Of a stretch of 50,893 bases of DNA, positions 1-8,106 are shown piece after piece. Under the pieces are notes generated by a model that was not told the DNA's origin, searched no databases, and worked only from the letters and a program-made list of their open reading frames with translations. The number at the start of each line of letters is the position of its first letter. Within the stretch, counting starts at the first letter, position 1. The translations under genes and the position numbers were made by a program. This DNA is from Caryophanales bacterium UBA6985 (GTDB lineage Bacteria > Bacillota_I > Bacilli_A > RF39 > UBA660), in contig DJYF01000053.1 in assembly GCA_002450035.1 (NCBI GenBank), forward strand, positions 1 through 50,893, given 5' to 3'.

Positions 1-336
1 CCAGGATCTGATGATGAAATTCATGAATTTTGTACTGCTAAATATAATACTTCATTTGATCAATTTAAAAAGATTGATGTTAATGGTGAAAATGAAGATC
101 CAGTATTTACTTATTTAAAAGAAAACTCTCCTAAAGAGTATTTAAAAGGATTTAAAAATAAAGCAGCCATGGCTGGAGTTAAAAAGTTAAGTAAAACTTA
201 TAAAAATAAAAATGATATTACTTGGAACTTTACTAAGTTCTTAGTTGATGGAGAAGGAAACGTAGTTATGCGTGTTGCTCCAATTGAAAAACCAGATATC
301 ATGGAAGAAAAAATTGTTGAATTATTAAAAAAATAA
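1..336 (+). CDS. Glutathione peroxidase family protein, C-terminal part
   Basis: The frame is open from base 1 to the TAA at 334-336, so only the last 111 codons are in the window. They contain two family blocks: KIDVNGENEDPVFTYLK, and WNFTKFLVD followed by GEGNVV and a Pro-containing tail. In this family the Trp and Asn of WNF assist the peroxidatic cysteine or selenocysteine, which lies in the missing upstream part. The enzyme should reduce hydrogen peroxide or organic peroxides in the cytoplasm. Bacterial members without selenium usually draw electrons from thioredoxin; which type this is cannot be seen here. A terminator follows directly. Confidence 0.9.
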   Translation, partial: PGSDDEIHEFCTAKYNTSFDQFKKIDVNGENEDPVFTYLKENSPKEYLKGFKNKAAMAGVKKLSKTYKNKNDITWNFTKFLVDGEGNVVMRVAPIEKPDIMEEKIVELLKK

Positions 337-366
337 AAGATTAGATTTTTTAATCTAATCTTTTTT
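335..366. terminator. Bidirectional rho-independent terminator
   Basis: Stem GATTAGATT (339-347) pairs with AATCTAATC (352-360) and is flanked by an A-run and a T-run. It lies between the convergent peroxidase and lipoprotein genes and can serve both. Confidence 0.85.
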
Positions 367-1177
367 ATGGATGTAATACTAATTTATGTTCTTCGCACTC
401 GTATCTGCCACAATCATTAAGTGTTAATTCTTCATCATATTTTAATTGATGAGCATATACTGCTAAATCATAATAGATATCAAATACATTCTCTCTTGAA
501 CTAGTTGTAGTTGTTAAAAGGTTCTTAAATAATGTTTCCCAGGTCTCTTTATCAAAGTCTGTTGGTATTTGTCCTAGCAAATAGATATTTTCTAGTTCTT
601 CAACACATCCTTCAATAGAAGATGATGCAAGTATTCTATTTGCTGCTTTAATTAAATTTGGTTCTTCACTTGATAGTACGTCAGTTAAAAGGTAAGCACT
701 AAATAAAGTAGTATTATTTAATTCATCTAGATGCTTTTGGATAGATTCACTATCAATTACTCCATTTTCAACAGTAAACTCTTCATCGTGTGTATTTAGA
801 TAATAATCTCTTGCTAAGTTATAGTAATGATCATATACACAAGTACCTTTTTCCACTGTTTTACTTAACTCTGGAAATAACATTTGATTGAAGATATCAT
901 TATCAATTAAATTTACAAGTTTTGCTACTAGTACATTTTCTAGTTCAATACCTAATTCAAACTCATCAATGTCTTCTATTCTTTTTAATTGTGTAGTTTC
1001 TTCAACTATTGGTTTTTCAATAGTTAATGTTTCTACATTATCTTTAATTTCCTCTGAAAATGATAAATCACTTAAAGAAGTATTATTGTTATTTTCTACC
1101 TTTCCACATCCTGCTGCACCTAGTGCAATTGATAAACTTAGGATATAAGGTAGAGTTTTGCCAACGTATTTATTCAT
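365..1177 (-). CDS. Putative lipoprotein of unknown function
   Basis: The 270-residue product begins with a basic N-terminus (MNKYVGK), a hydrophobic stretch and the lipobox ALGAAGC with Cys24, so it should be a lipoprotein on the outer face of the membrane. The mature part is an Asn-rich linker followed by an acidic, mostly helical domain with no motif I recognise. An AGAAGG site lies about 11 bases before the ATG. It is a single gene, convergent with the peroxidase across a shared terminator and divergent from the DUF3592 gene. A solute-binding or metallopeptidase role is not supported: no HExxH or binding-protein signature is visible. Confidence 0.75.
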   Translation of the reverse strand: MNKYVGKTLPYILSLSIALGAAGCGKVENNNNTSLSDLSFSEEIKDNVETLTIEKPIVEETTQLKRIEDIDEFELGIELENVLVAKLVNLIDNDIFNQMLFPELSKTVEKGTCVYDHYYNLARDYYLNTHDEEFTVENGVIDSESIQKHLDELNNTTLFSAYLLTDVLSSEEPNLIKAANRILASSSIEGCVEELENIYLLGQIPTDFDKETWETLFKNLLTTTTSSRENVFDIYYDLAVYAHQLKYDEELTLNDCGRYECEEHKLVLHP

Positions 1178-1263
1178 ATAAATTTATACCTTCTTCCCTG
1201 GCAAGACTTAATATATATCTTTTGTAAAAAAAATGCAACATTTATTTTTTTTGTTAATTTCTT

Positions 1264-1272
1264 TGCTATAAT
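1264..1272 (+). promoter_or_regulatory. Extended -10 promoter of the DUF3592 gene
   Basis: TGC followed by TATAAT (1267-1272). No clear -35 box is visible; a T-rich block sits at the expected distance. The GGAGG site and ATG follow within 30 bases. Confidence 0.6.
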
Positions 1273-1296
1273 TATCTTAGAGTTGGAGGCATTAAT

Positions 1297-2085
1297 ATGT
1301 ATGATATTAATTATAGTAACATAAAAAAAGGAAGAATGGTTTGGTATATATTTATCTTTGTTGCCCTTGTGTTCATTGGCATAATGGGATTTATAGCATT
1401 TACTACACTTTCAAAACAAAAGACTTTAACAGGAGAAGCTACTTCATATAAATATGAATTTAGTAGTTACTATAATGATGATGGAAATAAAATGTATACT
1501 CCTATTTATTATTACCAAGTAAATGGGGAAGAATATACTTGTAGTTCATCATTCTCATCATCTAGTCCAAGTGGAGAAAAAAATAAGATAATTTATTATC
1601 TTCCAACTGATCCAGAACAATGTAGTACAGGATTTGATATGCCTATTTGGTTTATACTTCTTTTCACACTTATTCCGTTATTATTTATTGTACTTGGAGT
1701 AGTTGGTATAAGTAAGAATGCTAAAAAGGTAAAATCAGTTAAAGAATTAAATCAAATTGGTAAGTTAGTTAAGAAAGTACCATGTAGAGTAGAAGACTCA
1801 AATATTACAATTAATAATAGACGTATTCCTCGTATTGTTATGGAATATCAATTACGTGATGGATCATTTGTTACTTTAACAAGTGAACCTATATATGATA
1901 AAAGGTTCGTTAATGATGGTTTTGCTGATTTAGTAATAGATGAAAATGATCCTTCTAGATATTATATTGATAAAAATATTAATAGAATAGATGGTAATAG
2001 AGCAGAAGACTATTACAACTTAGATAATAGTAATAACGCTAATATTACAAATGAAACTCAATTTGTAAGTTCATTTGACATTTAG
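1297..2085 (+). CDS. DUF3592-type membrane protein
   Basis: The product has 262 residues. A transmembrane segment at about residues 16-36 is followed by an extracytoplasmic domain whose YTPIYYYQVNGEEYTC, SSSSPSG and IIYYLPTDPEQC blocks match the DUF3592 pattern (x-Y-x-P-x-x-x-Y-x-V-x-G, then a YYNP-like turn). A second membrane segment lies at about residues 110-136, and a cytoplasmic tail of about 120 residues follows. The family has no established function. A GGAGG site lies eight bases before the ATG. The gene has its own promoter and terminator and so is probably monocistronic. The C-terminal tail is polar and Asn-rich, with no recognised domain. Confidence 0.75.
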   Translation: MYDINYSNIKKGRMVWYIFIFVALVFIGIMGFIAFTTLSKQKTLTGEATSYKYEFSSYYNDDGNKMYTPIYYYQVNGEEYTCSSSFSSSSPSGEKNKIIYYLPTDPEQCSTGFDMPIWFILLFTLIPLLFIVLGVVGISKNAKKVKSVKELNQIGKLVKKVPCRVEDSNITINNRRIPRIVMEYQLRDGSFVTLTSEPIYDKRFVNDGFADLVIDENDPSRYYIDKNINRIDGNRAEDYYNLDNSNNANITNETQFVSSFDI

Positions 2086-2091
2086 ATAAGT

Positions 2092-2121
2092 AAATAGGTT
2101 GTTTAATACAACCTATTTTTT
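2092..2121 (+). terminator. Terminator of the DUF3592 gene
   Basis: An 11-base stem AAATAGGTTGT/ACAACCTATTT with a five-base loop, ending in a T-run. Confidence 0.85.
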
Positions 2122-2169
2122 ATATATAACATATATGTTTATAATAGATGATAAATTATAAGATAAATA

Positions 2170-2196
2170 AACTACGTTAAAAACGTAGTTTTATTT
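2170..2196 (+). terminator. Second hairpin before the DUF2779 gene; terminator or attenuator
   Basis: A perfect stem AACTACGTT/AACGTAGTT (2170-2178 and 2182-2190) is followed by TTATTT. It sits downstream of a TATAAT at 2141-2146 and just upstream of another TATAAT at 2199. It could end a very short RNA starting near 2153, or block read-through into the next gene. Confidence 0.5.
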
Positions 2197-2204
2197 GTTA
2201 TAAT
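2196..2204 (+). promoter_or_regulatory. Extended -10 promoter of the DUF2779 gene
   Basis: TGT followed by TATAAT (2199-2204). Transcription would begin about ten bases before the ATG at 2221, leaving a very short leader that contains the GGTGAT site. Confidence 0.55.
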
Positions 2205-2220
2205 ATAAATGGTGATAGTT

Positions 2221-3693
2221 ATGTATTTATCTAAATCAAAATATTGTAAGGCTGTACAATGTTATAAAATGTTATGGCTTGATAAGAATAAACCTGAAGA
2301 AGCAAATGTTGTTGATAATTCTTCAGTTTTAGACAATGGTACAAATGTAGGAGAGATAGCTAAAGATCTATTTGGTTTTCATTTTGATGTTTCTTATAAT
2401 GAAGATTTAAATATGATGATTAAAGATACAGAGAGTTTACTTTTTAATAAAGATGTAGTAATAACTGAAGCATCATTTAAATATGAAAATAACTTTTGTT
2501 CAGTTGATATACTTGTTAAACATGATAATAACTATGAAATATATGAAGTTAAAAGTAGTACAAGTATAAGTGATATATATATTCATGATGTAGCATATCA
2601 AACATGGCTTTTAAGACAAAAAGGATTAAATGTAGTTAAGGCTTCTATTGTTCATTTAAATAGTAAATATGTTAGACATGGAGAACTTGATTTAAAAGAG
2701 TTGTTTGTTATTGAGGATATGACTCACAAAGTAAACTCTATGATGGATGATATAGAAAAGCGAATAAAGGAAGTAAACAAGTATGTTGATAATGATCTTG
2801 AACAAGTTCAAGATATTGGTCTTCATTGTTTTGAACCATATAATTGTCCTTATTTTAAGTATTGTTCAGGTAATCTAGAAAACAGTGTTTTTGATCTTGC
2901 TATCATGCATATGGATAAAAAAATAAAACTATATAAAGAAGGTATTATTAGTTATGAAGATTTACTTAAAAGTGATATAAATGATTCTTTTAAGATGCAA
3001 ATTGAATATGAACTAAATCCTAATAAAGAGCCTTATGTAGAATTAGATAAGATTAAAGAATTCATGAATACTTTAACTTATCCCTTATACTTTTTAGATT
3101 TTGAAACATTTCAACAAGCAATTCCTTTATATGATGGTATTTCTCCATATAATCAAATACCTTTTCAATATTCTCTTCATTATTATGAAGAAAAAGGAGG
3201 AAAACTTAATCATAAGGAGTTTCTTGCTAAAGAGGGAGAGGACCCAAGAAGAAGTTTAGCTGAAAGGTTAGTAAATGACATTCCTAGAGATGTATGTACC
3301 TTAGCTTATAACATGGGTTTTGAAAAAGGAGTAATAAAAAATTTAGCCAAGTTATTTCCTGATTTAAGTGAACATTTAATGAATATACATGATAATATTA
3401 AGGATTTAATGATTCCTTTTAAATCAAGATGGTATTATATTGCTGCTTTCCATGGAAGTTACTCTATTAAATATGTTCTTCCTGGATTATTTCCTAATGA
3501 CCCAAGTCTTGATTATCATAATCTAGAAGATATTCATAATGGGGGAGAAGCAATGAATAGTTATGCTGACCTTGTTAATATGGAAAAGGAAGATGTGGAA
3601 AGAATTAGGCACTCACTTTTAAAATACTGTGAGTTAGATACTTATGCTATGGTAAAAATATATGATTTTTTAGAAGAATTAGTTAATAAATAG
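2221..3693 (+). CDS. DUF2779 protein with PD-(D/E)XK nuclease-like N-terminus
   Basis: The 490-residue product starts MYLSKSKYC, behind a GGTGAT site; an in-frame ATG twelve bases upstream would lie at that site and is less likely. The N-terminal half resembles Cas4/RecB-type nucleases: a Glu in the TEASFKYE block, the Asp of VDILVK and the EVK of YEIYEVKSS give the E-D-(E)xK set, and CFEPYNCPYFKYC plus the early Cys pair could hold an iron-sulphur cluster. The C-terminal half carries FLDFETFQQAIP, PFQYSLHYY and CELDTYAM, the DUF2779 pattern, which looks like a DEDD-type exonuclease core. A nucleic-acid-processing role is inferred. There is no CRISPR array nearby, so a Cas4 role is not supported. 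Confidence 0.8.
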   Translation: MYLSKSKYCKAVQCYKMLWLDKNKPEEANVVDNSSVLDNGTNVGEIAKDLFGFHFDVSYNEDLNMMIKDTESLLFNKDVVITEASFKYENNFCSVDILVKHDNNYEIYEVKSSTSISDIYIHDVAYQTWLLRQKGLNVVKASIVHLNSKYVRHGELDLKELFVIEDMTHKVNSMMDDIEKRIKEVNKYVDNDLEQVQDIGLHCFEPYNCPYFKYCSGNLENSVFDLAIMHMDKKIKLYKEGIISYEDLLKSDINDSFKMQIEYELNPNKEPYVELDKIKEFMNTLTYPLYFLDFETFQQAIPLYDGISPYNQIPFQYSLHYYEEKGGKLNHKEFLAKEGEDPRRSLAERLVNDIPRDVCTLAYNMGFEKGVIKNLAKLFPDLSEHLMNIHDNIKDLMIPFKSRWYYIAAFHGSYSIKYVLPGLFPNDPSLDYHNLEDIHNGGEAMNSYADLVNMEKEDVERIRHSLLKYCELDTYAMVKIYDFLEELVNK

Positions 3694-3694
3694 T

Positions 3695-3720
3695 AAAGAC
3701 GTCTTTGACGTTTTTATTTT
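3695..3720 (+). terminator. Terminator of the DUF2779 gene
   Basis: The stem AAAGACGTC/GACGTTTTT has one G-T pair and a TTT loop, and is followed by T-rich sequence. Confidence 0.7.
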
Positions 3721-3733
3721 TTATAAATAGTTA

Positions 3734-3742
3734 TGCTATACT
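3734..3742 (+). promoter_or_regulatory. Extended -10 promoter of the ADP-ribosylglycohydrolase gene
   Basis: TGC followed by TATACT (3737-3742), about 18 bases before the ATG. Confidence 0.55.
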
Positions 3743-3760
3743 TATAATAGGTGATGAGTA

Positions 3761-4984
3761 ATGTCAAAGATAAGAGATGGATTATATGGTTTTATAATTG
3801 GAGATGCTTTTGGTGCTTATTGTGAATTTGCACCAAGAGAAAGACTACTTGAAAAACCTGTTACTGATATGCTTGGATATGGTACATTTGATGTTCCTGA
3901 GGGATCTTGGACAGATGATACTAGTATGACTTTAGCAACTATTGACTCCATTATTAATAAAAAGAAAATTGATCCTTTTGATATTATGACTAACTTTTAC
4001 TTCTGGGTAAAAGAAGGAAGATTTACATCAACTGGTAATGCTTTTGGAATAGGTAGAACAACATTAAAAGCTATATCAACTTTTTCTAAGACTATGGATC
4101 TTTCTTTATGTGGTCAAAATCTTATTACTGATAATGGTAATGGTTCTTTAATGCGTATGTTACCAATTGTATATTATTGCTTTTATAAAAAGGTAAAAGC
4201 AGAAGAAATATATACTATTGTAAGAGATGTATCAAGTCTTACTCATAGCAATGAAATAAGTATTATGGGTTGTTATATATATGTAAGATTCTTACTTAAT
4301 ATACTTAATGGTAAAGATAAGAATGATGCTTATAGATCACTCAGACGTTACAACTATGGTAAATACTTTAAACAAGAAACAATTGATCTTTATAAGAGAA
4401 TAATTAAAGAAGATATAACTGACTATAAAGTAAGTGATATTAGTTCTACAGGTTATGTTGTAGATACACTTGAAGCAGTTATGTACGTAGTAATGAACTC
4501 TACTAAATTTAGTGATGCCATAATTGGAGCAACTAACCTTGGAGATGATACAGATACTATTGCTGCAATAGCGGGTTCTATTGCAGGTGTTATATATGGA
4601 TATGACTCATTTCCTGTAAAATGGATATTTAAACTTCAAAGACAAGAATATTTAAATAATATATGTGAGGCTTTCGAAGAATGTTTAGAAAAGGAAAACC
4701 CAAATTATCCATATAACTTCCATAGTGTTATATTTGGAGATCATCCTAGAGAATATAGAAATCAACTTAAAAATGCTGGGTTAGAACTTAAAGATAGATA
4801 TGTTACTAGAGAAGAGTTTTATAAAACATTTATGGATATATTAGAACTAACTAATTCTGAAATAATTGTTAAACCAATTGAAGAATACATGGGTGCAATA
4901 GATTTATTAAATGATAAGAATACTTTAGAAAAACAATCTGAAAAAGACTTCATAAAAATGTTTGAAAAGATTGGTAAGAAATAG
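3761..4984 (+). CDS. ADP-ribosylglycohydrolase family protein
   Basis: The product has 407 residues. The N-terminal GLYGFIIGDAFGAYCEF, the WTDDTSMTLA metal-binding block and the later NLGDDTDTIAAIAGSIAG block are the conserved signatures of the DraG/ARH fold, in which the acidic residues bind two magnesium ions. The family removes ADP-ribose from proteins or hydrolyses related ADP-ribosyl bonds; the substrate here is unknown. The catalytic domain appears to end near residue 300. About 100 further residues, rich in acidic and aromatic positions, have no recognised domain. No membrane segment is visible, so the protein is cytoplasmic. A GGTGATGAG site precedes the ATG, and a terminator follows, so it is probably a single-gene unit. 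Confidence 0.88.
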   Translation: MSKIRDGLYGFIIGDAFGAYCEFAPRERLLEKPVTDMLGYGTFDVPEGSWTDDTSMTLATIDSIINKKKIDPFDIMTNFYFWVKEGRFTSTGNAFGIGRTTLKAISTFSKTMDLSLCGQNLITDNGNGSLMRMLPIVYYCFYKKVKAEEIYTIVRDVSSLTHSNEISIMGCYIYVRFLLNILNGKDKNDAYRSLRRYNYGKYFKQETIDLYKRIIKEDITDYKVSDISSTGYVVDTLEAVMYVVMNSTKFSDAIIGATNLGDDTDTIAAIAGSIAGVIYGYDSFPVKWIFKLQRQEYLNNICEAFEECLEKENPNYPYNFHSVIFGDHPREYRNQLKNAGLELKDRYVTREEFYKTFMDILELTNSEIIVKPIEEYMGAIDLLNDKNTLEKQSEKDFIKMFEKIGKK

Positions 4985-5011
4985 ACTCATAAATATTTAT
5001 GAGTTTTTTTT
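4985..5011 (+). terminator. Terminator of the ADP-ribosylglycohydrolase gene
   Basis: The perfect 20-base palindrome ACTCATAAAT/ATTTATGAGT is followed by a T-run. Confidence 0.85.
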
Positions 5012-5052
5012 ATTTTGTAGTATAATAAACACCTGAAGAACGGATGATCTTT

Positions 5053-6906
5053 ATGCTAGAAAGAATTAAGAAAACAAATGATGTAAAAAAACTTAACTTA
5101 GATGAAAAAAATATTCTTGCTAAAGAAATAAGAGATTTAATTATTAATACTACTTCTAAAAATGGGGGTCATCTTGCTTCCAACTTAGGAGTGGTTGATT
5201 TAACTATTGCTCTTGAAAGTGTATTTGATTTAAATAAAGACTCTATTGTCTGGGATGTAGGACATCAATGTTATACGCATAAGATATTAAATGGTAGAAA
5301 GTCTAGTTTTAAGACTTTAAGAAAATTTGAAGGTATATCTGGGTTTCCTAAGATATGTGAATCAAAAACAGATGCTTTTAATACAGGTCACTCAAGCACT
5401 TCTATAAGTGCAGCTTTAGGTATTGCTAAAGCAAGAGACATTAAGCATGAAGATAAGTATGTAATTGCTGTAATTGGAGATGGTGCCTTAACTGGAGGAA
5501 TGGCTCTTGAAGCACTTAATCATGCAGGAGATACTAAAACTAAAATGATCATTGTACTTAATGATAATGAGATGAGTATTTCTAAGAATGTAGGTGGAAT
5601 GAATAATCTACTTATTAAACTTAGAACAAAGAAAAAGTATAGAAATTATAATGATAGTATAAGAGATGCAGTTAAAAAGATACCTTTTCTAGGTAATATA
5701 ATTGTTGAGTTTGTAGGAACTATTAAGAGAGTAGTTAAACAAATGATTATACCTGGAATGTACTTTGAAGAAATAGGACTTCGTTATATAGGTCCAGTTG
5801 ACGGACATAATATAGGAGAGTTAGAAGAAGTATTTAATAAGATTAAAGACTTTGATGGTCCAACTCTAGTACATGTATTAACCAAAAAAGGAAAAGGTTA
5901 TAAGTATGCAGAAGATACACCTGAAGATTATCATGGTGTAAGTGCTTTTGATATAAATACAGGTAAACCTTTAAAAGAAAAAAGACCAGATTACTCAAAA
6001 GTATTTGGTGAAAAATTAGTTTCTATGGCAAAGAAAAATAAAAAAATAGTTGCTATTACTGCTGCTATGCCATCTGGTACTGGTTTAAATAAATTTAAAC
6101 TTTATTATCCTGATAGATTTTTTGATGTAGGTATAGCTGAGCAACACGCCCTAACTTTTGCAGCAGGACTTGCAAGTGATGGTTTAATACCTTTTGTTAG
6201 TATTTACTCTTCATTCTATCAAAGGGCATATGATCAAGTTATACATGATATAGCTTGTCAAAACTTACCAGTTATTATGTGTGTTGATAGAGCAGGTGCA
6301 GTTGGAAGTGATGGAGAAACTCATCAAGGTTTATTTGATATGGCAATGTTTAGATTAGTTCCTAATCTTGTTATTATGGCGCCTAAAGATTTTAAGGAGT
6401 TAGAGTCTATGATGGAACTAGCAGTAACTTTGAAAAGACCTGTAGTAATTCGTTATCCAAGAGGTGGAGAAGTTGAGAGTTTTGATGAGACTAAGTTAGA
6501 GTTTGGTAAAGCAGAAATATTAACTAAAGGAAATGATTTAACAATTATTAGTATTGGTTCTTTTGTAGGTGATGCTTATAAAATAACTGAAAAACTAAAT
6601 AAAAAGAATATAAGTGCTGAACTTATTAATGTAAGATTCTTAAAACCAATTGATGAGAAAACCATTTTGAAATCTTTAAAGAAAACACATAAAGTAGTAG
6701 TCATGGAAGATGGAACTATAGTAGGTGGTTTATCGACTAACATTAAAGAATTAATATTAGATAATAATATTAGTGTTGATTTTATTAATAGCTATGCATA
6801 TCCAGATGAGTTTATTACTCATGGTTCAATTGATGAGTTAAAGCGTAAATATAAAATTGATAATGACACTATATACAAGGATATTGTTAAAAGAATAAGA
6901 AAATAG
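5053..6906 (+). CDS. dxs: 1-deoxy-D-xylulose-5-phosphate synthase
   Basis: The 617-residue product is full length for the family. It condenses pyruvate and glyceraldehyde 3-phosphate, with thiamine diphosphate, into DXP, the first step of the methylerythritol phosphate route to isoprenoids and a precursor of thiamine and pyridoxal. Visible motifs are GHQCYTHK (His71 and His76), the thiamine-binding GDGALTGG at 142-149 with NDNEMSIS further on, and IAEQHA with the catalytic Glu363. The ATG at 5053 lies four bases after a GGATGAT site; an ATG at 5044 is embedded in that site and would extend the protein by three residues. The gene stands alone between terminators. Organisms using mevalonate lack it, so this cell probably makes isoprenoids by the DXP route. 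Confidence 0.96.
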   Translation: MLERIKKTNDVKKLNLDEKNILAKEIRDLIINTTSKNGGHLASNLGVVDLTIALESVFDLNKDSIVWDVGHQCYTHKILNGRKSSFKTLRKFEGISGFPKICESKTDAFNTGHSSTSISAALGIAKARDIKHEDKYVIAVIGDGALTGGMALEALNHAGDTKTKMIIVLNDNEMSISKNVGGMNNLLIKLRTKKKYRNYNDSIRDAVKKIPFLGNIIVEFVGTIKRVVKQMIIPGMYFEEIGLRYIGPVDGHNIGELEEVFNKIKDFDGPTLVHVLTKKGKGYKYAEDTPEDYHGVSAFDINTGKPLKEKRPDYSKVFGEKLVSMAKKNKKIVAITAAMPSGTGLNKFKLYYPDRFFDVGIAEQHALTFAAGLASDGLIPFVSIYSSFYQRAYDQVIHDIACQNLPVIMCVDRAGAVGSDGETHQGLFDMAMFRLVPNLVIMAPKDFKELESMMELAVTLKRPVVIRYPRGGEVESFDETKLEFGKAEILTKGNDLTIISIGSFVGDAYKITEKLNKKNISAELINVRFLKPIDEKTILKSLKKTHKVVVMEDGTIVGGLSTNIKELILDNNISVDFINSYAYPDEFITHGSIDELKRKYKIDNDTIYKDIVKRIRK

Positions 6907-6933
6907 AACATGTATTTATATGTTCTATTTTTT
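6901..6933 (+). terminator. Terminator of dxs
   Basis: An 11-base stem AAATAGAACAT/ATGTTCTATTT that includes the dxs stop codon and is followed by a short T-run. Confidence 0.85.
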
Positions 6934-6941
6934 GATATAAT
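6933..6941 (+). promoter_or_regulatory. Extended -10 promoter of the 41-residue gene
   Basis: TGA followed by TATAAT (6936-6941), overlapping the end of the dxs terminator. GGAG and the ATG follow at once, so the leader is short. Confidence 0.5.
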
Positions 6942-6959
6942 AATAAATAGGAGAAATAT

Positions 6960-7085
6960 ATGGAAAAGAAAATTGGCAAAAGTGAGAAGTCTTTTTTAAG
7001 AGTGGTTGGTACTTTAATTGGAATAATATTCTTACCTATAGTAATAATAACTGTATTAGGAAATAAAAAGAATAAAGATAAATAA
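6960..7085 (+). CDS. Small single-pass membrane protein, 41 residues
   Basis: A short frame of 41 codons starts at an ATG seven bases after TAGGAG and ends with TAA at 7083-7085. The product has a charged N-terminus (MEKKIGKSEKS), one hydrophobic segment at about residues 14-34 containing a central Pro, and a Lys/Asn-rich tail. Its own promoter, Shine-Dalgarno site and imperfect downstream hairpin support a real gene. The function is unknown. It could be a small membrane regulator or a type I toxin-like peptide, but no antisense RNA is evident. Confidence 0.6.
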   Translation: MEKKIGKSEKSFLRVVGTLIGIIFLPIVIITVLGNKKNKDK

Positions 7086-7087
7086 TT

Positions 7088-7114
7088 AAGTGGGCTTTAG
7101 TCCTCTTTTATTTT
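7088..7114 (+). terminator. Imperfect terminator after the 41-residue gene
   Basis: AAGTGGGC pairs with GTCCTCTT around a TTTA loop, with one mismatch and one G-T pair, followed by T-rich sequence. Confidence 0.5.
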
Positions 7115-7153
7115 GTTTATCTAAATGTTATATTATAAATAATAGGTGATCAT

Positions 7154-8023
7154 ATGAATTTATTTGATAAGATAGTATATGATTTATTTTTTAAAGAAAA
7201 AGGCAATGAAAAACCGGAAGAAACAAATAACCAAGCCTCTAATGAGAGTCCAATAAACTCTTTAATTTACCGTGAGTCTCATAAGAAAAATAAAGGTTAT
7301 GTATTGTTTATTTCTTCCATGATTGTTTTTTTAACATTTTCTATGTTTGCTATTATTTACTCTATGTATCAGTTTAATGAAGTTCATACATACAAACCAG
7401 CTGTTCTTTATACTGATTATTCATATGGTTCTAATAATCCTTATATAGAAAACTATAGTCTAAATGGAATACAACATACATTAAGGATTAAGATAAGCCA
7501 TAATGCAATTAAAGAAAAAAAGGGTTATTTAGTTAATCATACAGCTTTTCTTTATTTAGATGATGAATTGTTAGTTGAAGATAATCCAACTTTTAATGGT
7601 TTTATATCTAACTACTATGTTGAAAAAGTTGATAGATATGATAAGAATGAATTTAATAATAAAAACTTTGAATATACTTATACTGTTAAAATAAATATAC
7701 TTAAAGATTTACAAGGTAGAGAATATGCTGTTATTAGGTTTATACCTAAAAATACTAATGAATATGGAGAATTACATTTATTAATTGTTAATGACAATAA
7801 CGAGCTTATTTATAACACTCTTGGTATTAGTAAAGTATATCGTGGATTAGAAAAGAATGAAGATAATGCCTTTGGTGACGAAGGATTTGTTGATATAGTA
7901 AATAATAATATTGATTATGTTTCTTATTTCGATGGTAATTTAGCTCATATAAACGAGATAACTATAGATAATAATACAGTCTTTGAAAGAGAAATAGAAA
8001 CATTTACAGCAATAACAGGATAG
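7154..8023 (+). CDS. Single-pass membrane-anchored protein of unknown function
   Basis: The product has 289 residues. An acidic, Asn-rich cytoplasmic region of about 45 residues precedes one membrane segment at about residues 49-71. The remaining 215 residues should face outside and are rich in beta-type aromatic/hydrophobic alternation (HLLIVNDNNELIYN, FEYTYTVKIN). No enzyme motif is visible. GGTGAT lies three bases before the ATG, and a TGT-TATATT -10 element precedes it. Three more proteins in the window (starting at 8107 and 32280 on the + strand and 10284 on the - strand) share the layout of a short inside part, one membrane helix and a beta-rich outside domain, without obvious sequence identity. 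Confidence 0.65.
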   Translation: MNLFDKIVYDLFFKEKGNEKPEETNNQASNESPINSLIYRESHKKNKGYVLFISSMIVFLTFSMFAIIYSMYQFNEVHTYKPAVLYTDYSYGSNNPYIENYSLNGIQHTLRIKISHNAIKEKKGYLVNHTAFLYLDDELLVEDNPTFNGFISNYYVEKVDRYDKNEFNNKNFEYTYTVKINILKDLQGREYAVIRFIPKNTNEYGELHLLIVNDNNELIYNTLGISKVYRGLEKNEDNAFGDEGFVDIVNNNIDYVSYFDGNLAHINEITIDNNTVFEREIETFTAITG

Positions 8024-8047
8024 TATTCGTAAGAATACTATTTTTTT
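8021..8047 (+). terminator. Terminator of the 289-residue membrane protein gene
   Basis: Stem TAGTATTC/GAATACTA with a GTAA loop and a seven-T run; the stop codon is the start of the stem. Confidence 0.85.
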
Positions 8048-8106
8048 CTTGGGTATCTTTAATCTAAAAGATGAAAATGCTATTATATTATTGTAAGGTG
8101 AATAGT

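Noticed and set aside
888..1148. Plus-strand open frame inside the lipoprotein gene
   Set aside because: Ser/Phe-rich composition, no ribosome site, and lies wholly antisense to a gene with a clear lipobox.
2221..3693. CRISPR-associated Cas4
   Set aside because: Only the N-terminal half is Cas4/RecB-like; the DUF2779 half and the lack of repeats or cas genes speak against it.
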